This document shows, piece by piece, positions 1-6,396 of a stretch of DNA of 10,525 nucleotides. The notes under the pieces were generated by a model. It ran no database searches and had not been told where the DNA came from. It worked only from the letters and a program-made list of their open reading frames with translations. The DNA is taken from positions 1 to 10,525 of the forward strand of contig JAQYER010000097.1 in the NCBI GenBank assembly GCA_028723545.1. Reading direction: 5' to 3'. Each line of letters begins with the position of its first letter. Within the stretch, counting starts at the first letter, position 1. Source of the DNA: Caryophanales bacterium. Lineage in GTDB: Bacteria; Bacillota_I; Bacilli_A; RFN20; CAG-826. The translations under genes and the position numbers were made by a program.

Positions 1-965
1 AAAAACCAGATATTTATTTAAGCGCAGTGGGTGATAATTTAGGCCAAACAATTGGGAATATCATTGCGAAATCATATGAAGTAATGGTTGAAAATAAACC
101 TGATACAGTTTTGGTTCTAGGTGACACGAATAGTTGTTTATCAGTAATCGGAGCGAAGCGTTTACATATTCCAATTTTCCACATGGAAGCAGGAAATCGC
201 TCAAAAGACGAATGTTTACCAGAAGAAACAAATCGAAGAATTGTCGATATTATTTCTGATGTCAATTTAGCGTATTCTGAACACGCGAGAAAATATTTGC
301 ATGAATGTGGCCTTCCAAAAGAAAGAGTATTTGTTACTGGTTCTCCGATGGCGGAAGTGTTACATAAACATTTAAATGAAATTGAAAATAGTGATATTTT
401 AAATAAATTAAATTTAAAGAAAAATCATTATATTTTGTTAAGCGCGCATCGAGAAGAAAATATCGACACTGATAAAAATTTCTATTGTTTATTCAATGCT
501 TTAAATGCGATGGCGGAAAAATATGATATGCCAATATTATATTCATGCCATCCTCGTAGCAAAAAGAAATTAGAACAAACTAATTTTCAATTAGATAAAA
601 GAGTTATTATTCATGAACCGTTAGGATTTATTGATTATAACAATTTACAAATGAATGCATATTTTGTTGTTTCTGATAGTGGAACTCTCCCAGAAGAAAG
701 CTCATTTTATGCTTCAATTAATAAGCCAATTGCCGCGATATGTATTCGTACTTCAACTGAAAGACCAGAAGCTCTTGATGCCGGGTGTTTCGTTTTAGCA
801 GGTATTGATGAAAATAATTTAATGCAAGCGATCGATGTCGCGTTATTAAATAAAAATGGTTGTAAACCAGTATTAGATTATTTAGATGAAAATGTTTCTG
901 ATAAAGTAGTTAAAATTATTCAATCTTATACAGGAATAGTTAATAAAATTGTTTGGAGAAAATAA
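1..965 (+). CDS. capG: UDP-N-acetylglucosamine 2-epimerase family, CapG/FnlC-type (5' truncated)
   Basis: This is a non-hydrolysing UDP-sugar 2-epimerase whose 5' end lies outside the window. The frame is open from base 3, reading KPDIYLSAVGDN, so the GTG at 27 is internal and not a start. About 320 residues are present against about 375 for the family. The expected catalytic positions are visible: Asp of GDTNS (123-125), Glu of HMEAGNR (186-188), Glu of PEETNRR (225-227) and His of SAHREEN (447-449). HMEAGNR (not the HVEAGLR of WecB), VTGSPMAEVL and SGTLPEESSFY resemble the CapG/FnlC branch, which makes UDP-N-acetyl-L-fucosamine by C2 epimerisation in the cytoplasm. The CapF-like gene that follows at once supports this over a generic WecB/MnaA. 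Its TAA stop shares one base with the next ATG, so the two are translationally coupled. A WecB role in ManNAc synthesis is the main alternative. Confidence 0.88.
   Translation, partial: KPDIYLSAVGDNLGQTIGNIIAKSYEVMVENKPDTVLVLGDTNSCLSVIGAKRLHIPIFHMEAGNRSKDECLPEETNRRIVDIISDVNLAYSEHARKYLHECGLPKERVFVTGSPMAEVLHKHLNEIENSDILNKLNLKKNHYILLSAHREENIDTDKNFYCLFNALNAMAEKYDMPILYSCHPRSKKKLEQTNFQLDKRVIIHEPLGFIDYNNLQMNAYFVVSDSGTLPEESSFYASINKPIAAICIRTSTERPEALDAGCFVLAGIDENNLMQAIDVALLNKNGCKPVLDYLDENVSDKVVKIIQSYTGIVNKIVWRK
955..958 (+). promoter_or_regulatory. Ribosome binding site fixing the capF start
   Basis: GGAG lies six bases before the ATG at 965. This favours 965 over the in-frame TTG at 953, which overlaps the site itself. 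The product then begins MNILVTGSKG, placing the first beta strand of the Rossmann fold at residue 2, as is usual for this family. Confidence 0.8.
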
Positions 966-2089
966 TGAATATTTTAGTCACTGGATCAAAAGGATTTATT
1001 GGAAAACATATATGTTTTAAATTAAATTTATTAAAACAAAATGTTTTTGAATTCGATATTGATAATAGTGATGAACAATTAATTGAATTTGTTAAAAAAT
1101 GTGATTTCATTATCCATCTAGCAGGCATTAATCGACCATTAAATAAAGAAGAATTTTATAATGGGAACACCAACTTCACTTATAAATTAGTTGAATTGAT
1201 TAATCAATATAATCAAGAAGTTCCAATTATTATGTCTAGTTCAATCCAAGCAACGTTAGATAATGATTATGGTAAATCAAAATTATATGCCGAAAATTAT
1301 ATTTTAGATCATGTGAATAATGCTTATATTTATCGTTTATATAATGTTTATGGGAAGTGGTGTAAACCGAATTATAATTCGGTTGTCGCAACTTTTTGTT
1401 ACAATATTGCGAATAATTTAGATATTAAAATTAATAATCCAAACACAATCGTAACTTATAATTACATCGACGATATTGTTGAAGAATTTATCGATATTAT
1501 ATTAAAGAACAAAATAGTTAAAAACAAACAAATTAATTATGTAGATATTAAATATGATTGTTCTTTATTTCATTTATCTGAACTTCTATATTATTTTAAA
1601 AAAGAAATTCAATCGGACAATCATTTACCAATCATTAATAATGAATTCGAATATAAATTATTTAAAACATTTTGTTCATATTTAACTGAAGATAATAATT
1701 TAAATTACGCTTTTGATGAACGCGGTTCATTTGAAGAATTATATAAATCAAATAAATATGGACAAATTAGTGAAAATATTGCTTTTCCAAATATTGTTAA
1801 AGGAATGCATTATCACAAATACAAAAAAGAAATATTTTATCCAATCATTGGTAAATCAAAAATAGTTCAACAAAGTCTTGACCATCAAGATACAATTATT
1901 GATATTATCGATAACGATAATCGAAGGATGGTGGAAATGAAAACAAATTATCTCCATTCAATTGAAAATATCGATAATAAAAAAACATATACATTAATGT
2001 GGATTTCGGAAATATATAATGAAAAAAGTCCAGATACATATAAAGGTGAAATGAAGAAAATAAATGATAATGGAGATAAAAATGAATAA
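965..2089 (+). CDS. capF: CapF/FnlB-type UDP-hexulose reductase with C-terminal cupin domain
   Basis: This 374-residue protein has the two-domain plan of Staphylococcus aureus CapF (about 369 residues). The N-terminal short-chain dehydrogenase/reductase domain shows the nucleotide-binding GSKGFIG (residues 7-13), a serine-rich SSS strand, and the catalytic YGKSK motif with Tyr102 and Lys106. The C-terminal cupin contains KGMHYHKYKKEIFY, matching the metal-binding strand of CapF cupins, and ends with ISEIYNEKSPDTY, the usual CapF terminus. The family reduces the 4-keto-6-deoxy sugar made by CapE, giving UDP-N-acetyl-L-talosamine-type product for CapG. CapE is not in the window and may lie upstream. 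The start codon overlaps the capG stop by one base, and the 3' end overlaps the following lipoprotein gene by 8 bp. Function is assigned from family architecture and the neighbouring epimerase. Confidence 0.88.
   Translation: MNILVTGSKGFIGKHICFKLNLLKQNVFEFDIDNSDEQLIEFVKKCDFIIHLAGINRPLNKEEFYNGNTNFTYKLVELINQYNQEVPIIMSSSIQATLDNDYGKSKLYAENYILDHVNNAYIYRLYNVYGKWCKPNYNSVVATFCYNIANNLDIKINNPNTIVTYNYIDDIVEEFIDIILKNKIVKNKQINYVDIKYDCSLFHLSELLYYFKKEIQSDNHLPIINNEFEYKLFKTFCSYLTEDNNLNYAFDERGSFEELYKSNKYGQISENIAFPNIVKGMHYHKYKKEIFYPIIGKSKIVQQSLDHQDTIIDIIDNDNRRMVEMKTNYLHSIENIDNKKTYTLMWISEIYNEKSPDTYKGEMKKINDNGDKNE
2072..2075 (+). promoter_or_regulatory. Ribosome binding site fixing the lipoprotein start
   Basis: GGAG sits six bases before the ATG at 2082, inside the end of capF. 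In-frame ATGs at 2064 and 2070 lie upstream of or over this site. Starting at 2082 gives a proper signal peptide (MNKLLLNII...) with the lipobox cysteine at residue 19, so the longer starts are unlikely. Confidence 0.78.
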
Positions 2090-3038
2090 ATTATTATTAA
2101 ATATAATTTCAGTCGCGTTATTTTCTTTATCTTCTTGTTCTTCAACTAACATTTATGAAGATCCAAATTATTATTATTTTGAAATTGATAATAATTACGA
2201 ATTATCAACTAATTTAAAAGAAGGAAATAATGAAAGAATTCATGTCATCGCGTTATTAGGGCAATCAAATGCGACTGGATGTTCGTATAATGAATATTTA
2301 AAAAAATCCGTTGGTGAGGAACAATATCAAATTTATGAACAAGGTTTTGAAAATGTCAAAACAGTATTTTGCTTAGATAATCATAGTTATTGTTCTGTTG
2401 GTGAATTTGTCACCACTGGTTTAAATTGTGCAGCCGGTGAAGATCGTTTTGGTCCAGAAACTGGCATTGCTGAAATATTAAATAAAGAAAAAGAAAATGA
2501 AAAATATTATATTTTGAAATTTTCGATGTCTGGATATTCATTAAATTATCATTGGCTATTTAATTATGAACGTTTTTTCATCTATGACGCAGCGACAATA
2601 TTTATAAAAACATATATGAATCAATTTATTGATTTAGGATATGACGCGACTTTAGATGCGATATGCTGGATGCAAGGTGAATCGGATACAACATATGAAA
2701 AAGCGGAAAGATATTTGGAAAATACAAAGCATTTTGTCTCTTATTTAAGAGAAGATTTGAATGAATATATTGATAAAGATTTAGGCTTACATTTTATTGA
2801 TGCTGGAATATCTAATTCTCCATATTGTGAACCAGCTTATAAAGAAATAAACGCTGCTAAAGTGGAATTTGCGAAATTATCACCATTAAATCATTATTTC
2901 CCAACAATTGAAAATGGTTTAACGACTTTATATGAACCATATGAAAATCCTGATTTAGGTCATTATGACGCTTCATCCATGTTAAAACTTGGTCATTTAT
3001 TTGGAGAAAACTTAATTTCAATTTATAATAATAAATAA
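2082..3038 (+). CDS. Putative secreted lipoprotein, SGNH/sialate O-acetylesterase-like carbohydrate esterase
   Basis: The product is 318 residues. A short basic N-terminus, a hydrophobic core and lipobox LSSC, with Cys19 as the predicted lipidated residue, mark it as an exported lipoprotein anchored on the outer face of the membrane. The mature part carries the hallmarks of the sialate-O-acetylesterase (SASA, formerly DUF303) branch of SGNH hydrolases: LLGQSNATG with nucleophile candidate Ser62, RFGPETG (123-129), WMQGESD (196-202), and C-terminal DLGHYD with Asp291 and His294 as the likely rest of the triad. These enzymes usually remove O-acetyl groups from carbohydrates; the actual substrate is not visible. 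It overlaps capF by 8 bp, suggesting it acts on the polysaccharide made by this locus, but that is inference from position. The gap to the next gene is 19 bp, so co-transcription is likely. Confidence 0.8.
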   Translation: MNKLLLNIISVALFSLSSCSSTNIYEDPNYYYFEIDNNYELSTNLKEGNNERIHVIALLGQSNATGCSYNEYLKKSVGEEQYQIYEQGFENVKTVFCLDNHSYCSVGEFVTTGLNCAAGEDRFGPETGIAEILNKEKENEKYYILKFSMSGYSLNYHWLFNYERFFIYDAATIFIKTYMNQFIDLGYDATLDAICWMQGESDTTYEKAERYLENTKHFVSYLREDLNEYIDKDLGLHFIDAGISNSPYCEPAYKEINAAKVEFAKLSPLNHYFPTIENGLTTLYEPYENPDLGHYDASSMLKLGHLFGENLISIYNNK

Positions 3039-3057
3039 ATGAAGCGAGGGAATAATT

Positions 3058-3531
3058 ATGAAAGCAATAATTGAAGTAAAAGAATTTGGCAAAATCGTCG
3101 TCGAACTAGATGAAAAAAACGCCCCAAAGACAGTTGAAAATTTCGTCTCTTTAGCGAAAAAAGGTTTTTATAATGGATTAACTTTTCATCGCGTCATAAG
3201 AGGTTTTATGATTCAAGGTGGGGACCCTAAAGGCAATGGCACAGGTGGACCAGGATATAGTATTGTTGGTGAATTTAAAGCCAATGGTTTTGATAACAAT
3301 ATTCATCATCTCCGTGGAGTTATTTCGATGGCGAGATCAATGGATTATAATTCGGCTGGGTCACAATTTTTCATTATGCATAAAGACGGATTATATTTAG
3401 ATGGACAATATGCAGCCTTTGGTCATGTTATTGAAGGAATTGAAGTTGTCGATCAAATTGCCAAAGTAAAAACTAGCTATACTGATCGACCATTAAAGCC
3501 AGTATATATTGAAAAAATTGAAATTATTTAA
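3058..3531 (+). CDS. Cyclophilin-type peptidyl-prolyl cis-trans isomerase
   Basis: This 157-residue protein is a complete single-domain cyclophilin, the usual size of small cytoplasmic bacterial PpiB-like enzymes, with no signal peptide. It catalyses cis-trans isomerisation of X-Pro bonds during protein folding. Conserved active-site positions are present: FHRVIRGFMIQGG with Arg45, Phe50 and Gln53, and GSQFF with Gln103 and Phe105. In the LDGQYAAFG segment, Tyr113 stands where human cyclophilin A has the cyclosporin-contacting Trp121, and Tyr118 where it has His126; such changes are common in bacteria and suggest weak cyclosporin binding. The start is supported by a strong GAGGG at 3046-3050, seven bases upstream of the ATG. 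It lies between the lipoprotein and flavoprotein genes in the same direction, but nothing ties it to polysaccharide synthesis specifically. Confidence 0.95.
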   Translation: MKAIIEVKEFGKIVVELDEKNAPKTVENFVSLAKKGFYNGLTFHRVIRGFMIQGGDPKGNGTGGPGYSIVGEFKANGFDNNIHHLRGVISMARSMDYNSAGSQFFIMHKDGLYLDGQYAAFGHVIEGIEVVDQIAKVKTSYTDRPLKPVYIEKIEII

Positions 3532-3533
3532 TT

Positions 3534-4763
3534 ATGTTAACTATTGTTATTGGAGCAGGTCCTTCTGGTTTATGCGCAGCTTTTTCAAGTGCGAATGATA
3601 ATAATCAAGTAATTGTTATCGAAAAAAATAATAAAGTGGGTAAAAAGCTTTTTATTACTGGTAAGGGAAGATGCAATGTTACTAATAATTGTTCAAATCA
3701 ACAATTTATTGACAATGTAGTTAATAACAAACAATTTTTATATTCTTCTATTTCTAATTTTAATCCTAGTGACACAATATCTTTGTTTAATGAATTAAAT
3801 GTTGAATTAATTACTGAAAGAGGAAATCGAGTGTTTCCTAAATCTAATCATGCATATGATATTTCTGATGCATTGAAAAGAAAATGTGTTAGTTCTGGTG
3901 TGAAATTTCATTTAAATGAAGAAGTAATCTCGATTGAAAAAGAAGATGAACATTTTATATTAAAAACAAATCGTAATATATATTATCCTGATTTTGTCGT
4001 CATTGCGACAGGTGGAAAATCTTATCCATTAACTGGTTCAACTGGAGATGGATATCGTTTTGCGTCTTTTTTTAACCATCAAATAATTGAACCTGTACCT
4101 GGCTTAGTTGGATTAAAAATTAAAGAAGAAGTTAATAATAATTTAAATGGATTCACATTAAAAAATGTGACATTAACCGCTAGATACGATGGTAAAAAAA
4201 TATCTGAATTTGGAGAATTAACTTTTTATCAAAATTATCTTGATGGAGCGATCTCAATCACAATTTCAAGTTTAATTAATCGAATTAAAGAACCAATTCA
4301 ATTAGAAATTGATTTAAAACCAGCTTTAAGTGAAAATCAATTATTAAATCGCATTAATAAAGAGATAAATGAACATCCGCTTGAACCGATTTCAAAAATA
4401 ATAAAAGGAATGACTAGTTCTCGTTTTTATGATTTCTTTGTTAATAAAATCGATTTTGATATTAATGATAAATGTATATATTTTTCAAACGAAAAGAAAT
4501 TTAAATTAATTAATTTATTAAAGCATTTTCCATTAACGTATTTAGGATTAATGGGATTTGATCGTGCGATTATTACCAGTGGTGGAATTTCAACAAAACA
4601 AATAAACGCAAAAACGATGGAATCAAAAATAGTTCCTTCTTTATTTTTTGTTGGTGAAGTTATTGATGTTGATGCTTTTACTGGTGGATTTAATATCCAA
4701 ATTGCAATATCAACCGGTATTGCTGCTGGAAAATATATTAATCAAATAACAAATTATTTATGA
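3534..4763 (+). CDS. BaiN/HI0933-family NAD(P)/FAD-dependent oxidoreductase
   Basis: This 409-residue flavoprotein belongs to the HI0933-like family (also annotated BaiN or YhiN-like). The N-terminal FAD-binding GAGPSG (7-12) is followed by the family signature KKLFITGKGRCNVTN (37-51). A central VVIATGGKSYPLTGSTGDGY spans about 155-174, and the C-terminal FAD-contacting segment GEVIDVDAFTGG occupies 374-385. Length and motif order fit a full-length member. Family substrates are poorly known: the BaiN name comes from a proposed role in bile-acid dehydroxylation, which must not be transferred to this gene without bai neighbours, and none are seen. The ATG lies two bases after the cyclophilin stop and has no recognisable Shine-Dalgarno sequence, so translation probably depends on termination-reinitiation. 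Its TGA lies inside the 3' end of the convergent DUF1846 gene, a 10-bp overlap. Confidence 0.9.
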   Translation: MLTIVIGAGPSGLCAAFSSANDNNQVIVIEKNNKVGKKLFITGKGRCNVTNNCSNQQFIDNVVNNKQFLYSSISNFNPSDTISLFNELNVELITERGNRVFPKSNHAYDISDALKRKCVSSGVKFHLNEEVISIEKEDEHFILKTNRNIYYPDFVVIATGGKSYPLTGSTGDGYRFASFFNHQIIEPVPGLVGLKIKEEVNNNLNGFTLKNVTLTARYDGKKISEFGELTFYQNYLDGAISITISSLINRIKEPIQLEIDLKPALSENQLLNRINKEINEHPLEPISKIIKGMTSSRFYDFFVNKIDFDINDKCIYFSNEKKFKLINLLKHFPLTYLGLMGFDRAIITSGGISTKQINAKTMESKIVPSLFFVGEVIDVDAFTGGFNIQIAISTGIAAGKYINQITNYL

Positions 4764-6235
4764 TATATCCTTCGAGCGTAATATTCTGGCTCGGTTGTGA
4801 CATTGATTTTTAATTTTTTGAAAATATCTAAATCATTGCTTGATAAAATAACAGTGGAATGAGCTTCACTATATTCTAATTTAGCAATCTTTTTTAATGC
4901 TAATTCGGCAAGCGGGTTAGTGGAAGCAGAAATTGATAAAGCAGATAACACTTCATCAAGATGAAGTTTAGGATTATGTTTATGAAGGACTTCGACTTTC
5001 ATTTTTGAAATTGGTTCAATGACTGATTTAGGTAACAAATCAAATTCATCAGAAATTTTCGCTAAATGCTTTAGAGCATTTAATAATAACGCGGCAGGAG
5101 CGAGTAATAAATTAGAATCTTTTCCAGTAATGATTGTTCCATCAGATAATTCCATCGCCATTGATTCTTTGCCAGTTTCTTCTTTTTTCTTTAAAGACGC
5201 TAAATAGCATGGGCGATCTTCGACGCTTAAATTAGCTTTTTTCATTAATAATTTTGCTTTATCTAAAGCACTAGGAGTAATTTTTGAATTTAATAAATCA
5301 ACTTTAGCTTGTAAATATCTTCTAATAATTTCTTGTTTAGATGCTTTTTGAGCAACTTCATCATTTATTATTGCTAATCCAGCAGCGTTTACCCCCATAT
5401 CAGTTGGTGATTTATAAGGGCATGAACCATTAATCGCGATAAATAATGATTTTAAAACTGGGAATATTTCGACATCGCGATTGTAATTAACAGTTAACTT
5501 CCCATAATTTTCTAAGTGATATGGGTCAATCATATTGACATCCGCTAAATCGATTGTCGCGGCTTCATAGGCCAAATTCACTGGATGATTTAATGGTAAA
5601 TTCCAAATTGGAAATGTTTCATATTTAGCGTACCCAGCTTTAATTAATCTTTTATTTTCGTGATAAAGTTGTGATAAGCATGTTGCCATTTTTCCAGATC
5701 CTGGTCCAGGAGCGGTTATGACAACAACTGGTTTAGTAGTTTCGATATATTCGTTTTTGCCAAATCCATTTTCTGAAATGATATTTTCAATATCAGACGG
5801 ATATCCATTAATTGCATAATGTTTATATGTTTTAATGCCAAGATTGTTTAATTTTAAAATGTATTTATCAACGGCAGGTGTTGAATGATATCGAGTAATA
5901 CATACTGATCCCACCAATAAATTTACATCACGAAAAGCATCAATTAATCTCAATACTTCATTTTCATATTTAACTCCGATGTCCGCACGAGCTTTTGAAT
6001 TCTCAATATCAAAAGCGTTAATAACGATAACGATTTCAACTTTATTTTTAATCTTTAAAAGCATTTGTAATTTCGCATCGCTTTTAAAACCAGGTAAAAC
6101 ACGTGAAGCATGGTAGTCATCAAATAATTTGCCTCCAAATTCAAGATATAATTTTTCCCCGAATGTTTCCATTCTTTTTAAGATGTTTTCAGATTGAATT
6201 TTTAAATAAAGGCTATTATCAAATGCTTTTTCCAT
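4754..6235 (-). CDS. DUF1846 (UPF0371) family protein
   Basis: The 493-residue product matches the DUF1846/UPF0371 family over its whole length, starting with KAFDNSLYLKIQSENI and KLYLEFGGKLFDDYHASRVLPG, which are typical of the family N-terminus. A glycine-rich GPGSGKM (177-183) after a hydrophobic strand (VVVITAP) resembles a P-loop and suggests nucleotide or phosphate binding, but a normal Walker B motif is not obvious. Further conserved-looking stretches are WNLPLNHPVN (211-220) and SPTDMGVNAAG (276-286). No signal peptide or membrane segment is visible, so it is probably cytoplasmic. Its biochemical function is not known to me. The start is supported by GAGGGA six bases upstream (6242-6247 on the complement). 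It is transcribed alone against both flanking operons, with its tail overlapping the flavoprotein gene. Confidence 0.9.
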   Translation of the reverse strand: MEKAFDNSLYLKIQSENILKRMETFGEKLYLEFGGKLFDDYHASRVLPGFKSDAKLQMLLKIKNKVEIVIVINAFDIENSKARADIGVKYENEVLRLIDAFRDVNLLVGSVCITRYHSTPAVDKYILKLNNLGIKTYKHYAINGYPSDIENIISENGFGKNEYIETTKPVVVITAPGPGSGKMATCLSQLYHENKRLIKAGYAKYETFPIWNLPLNHPVNLAYEAATIDLADVNMIDPYHLENYGKLTVNYNRDVEIFPVLKSLFIAINGSCPYKSPTDMGVNAAGLAIINDEVAQKASKQEIIRRYLQAKVDLLNSKITPSALDKAKLLMKKANLSVEDRPCYLASLKKKEETGKESMAMELSDGTIITGKDSNLLLAPAALLLNALKHLAKISDEFDLLPKSVIEPISKMKVEVLHKHNPKLHLDEVLSALSISASTNPLAELALKKIAKLEYSEAHSTVILSSNDLDIFKKLKINVTTEPEYYARRIYHK

Positions 6236-6241
6236 ATTAAT

Positions 6242-6247
6242 TCCCTC
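6242..6247 (-). promoter_or_regulatory. Ribosome binding site of the DUF1846 gene
   Basis: Read on the minus strand the sequence is GAGGGA, six bases before the ATG at 6235-6233. It resembles the site before the cyclophilin gene (cGAGGGAATAAT there, cGAGGGAATTAAT here). It confirms the start codon. Confidence 0.75.
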
Positions 6248-6305
6248 GACTAATCAATTCTACTATTTAATGAATCAATTTTGTATAAGAAAATAAAAAT
6301 ATTAA

Positions 6306-6311
6306 ATTATA
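6306..6311 (-). promoter_or_regulatory. Candidate -10 element for the DUF1846 gene
   Basis: Read on the minus strand this is TATAAT, about 70 bases before the start codon. No convincing -35 or TG extension accompanies it, and a second minus-strand TATAAT at 6334-6329 is an equal rival. The region is so AT-rich that neither can be chosen with confidence. Confidence 0.3.
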
Positions 6312-6327
6312 AAAATCAATATAAATG

Positions 6328-6359
6328 AATTATATATTGATAATGTTCATGATATAATT
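6328..6359. promoter_or_regulatory. AT-rich inverted repeat in the divergent promoter region
   Basis: AATTATAT (6328-6335) and ATATAATT (6352-6359) form a perfect 8-bp inverted repeat with a 16-base centre. The right arm contains the + strand TATAAT and the left arm contains a TATAAT reading on the minus strand (6334-6329). Each arm thus supplies a -10-like hexamer for one direction and a poor -35-like TTATAT, 17 bases away, for the other. In DNA this AT-rich such symmetry can arise by chance, so an operator or face-to-face promoter pair is only a possibility. Confidence 0.35.
6350..6358 (+). promoter_or_regulatory. Probable extended -10 promoter of the DUF2130-addB-addA operon
   Basis: TGATATAAT is a perfect extended -10 element (TG, one base, TATAAT at 6353-6358). 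The hexamer 17 bases upstream (6330-6335, TTATAT) is a poor -35, so recognition would rely on the TG extension. Transcription would begin near 6365, giving a leader of about 30 bases before the ATG at 6397. It is the best + strand promoter candidate in the 161-bp gap. Confidence 0.6.
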
Positions 6360-6385
6360 AATAAAATAAATATTTATAGTTTTCC

Positions 6386-6390
6386 GAGGT
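6386..6390 (+). promoter_or_regulatory. Ribosome binding site of the DUF2130 gene
   Basis: GAGGT lies six bases before the ATG at 6397 and is a good match to the 16S rRNA 3' end. It is the only strong Shine-Dalgarno sequence in this three-gene operon; the two downstream genes start inside their predecessors with weaker sites. Confidence 0.75.
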
Positions 6391-6396
6391 AGCTTT

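Noticed and set aside
14..265. Minus-strand open frame opposite the epimerase gene
   Set aside because: It lies wholly inside a well-supported gene on the other strand, with no recognisable domain.
953..964. TTG start for capF at 953
   Set aside because: It overlaps the GGAG that serves the ATG at 965, and the family N-terminus begins at the later codon.
2064..2081. Upstream ATG starts (2064, 2070) for the lipoprotein
   Set aside because: They lie before or on the GGAG site and add polar residues that would spoil the signal peptide.
1948..2145. Minus-strand frame rich in Ile/Lys across the capF-lipoprotein junction
   Set aside because: It is antisense to two clear genes; the hydrophobic look comes from AT-rich codons read backwards.
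3534..4763. Bile-acid dehydroxylation gene baiN
   Set aside because: Family membership is clear but no other bai gene is present, and the family occurs widely in bacteria without this pathway.
6337..6342. TTGATA as the -35 of the DUF2130 promoter
   Set aside because: It is only 10 bases from the TATAAT, too close for a working -35/-10 pair.
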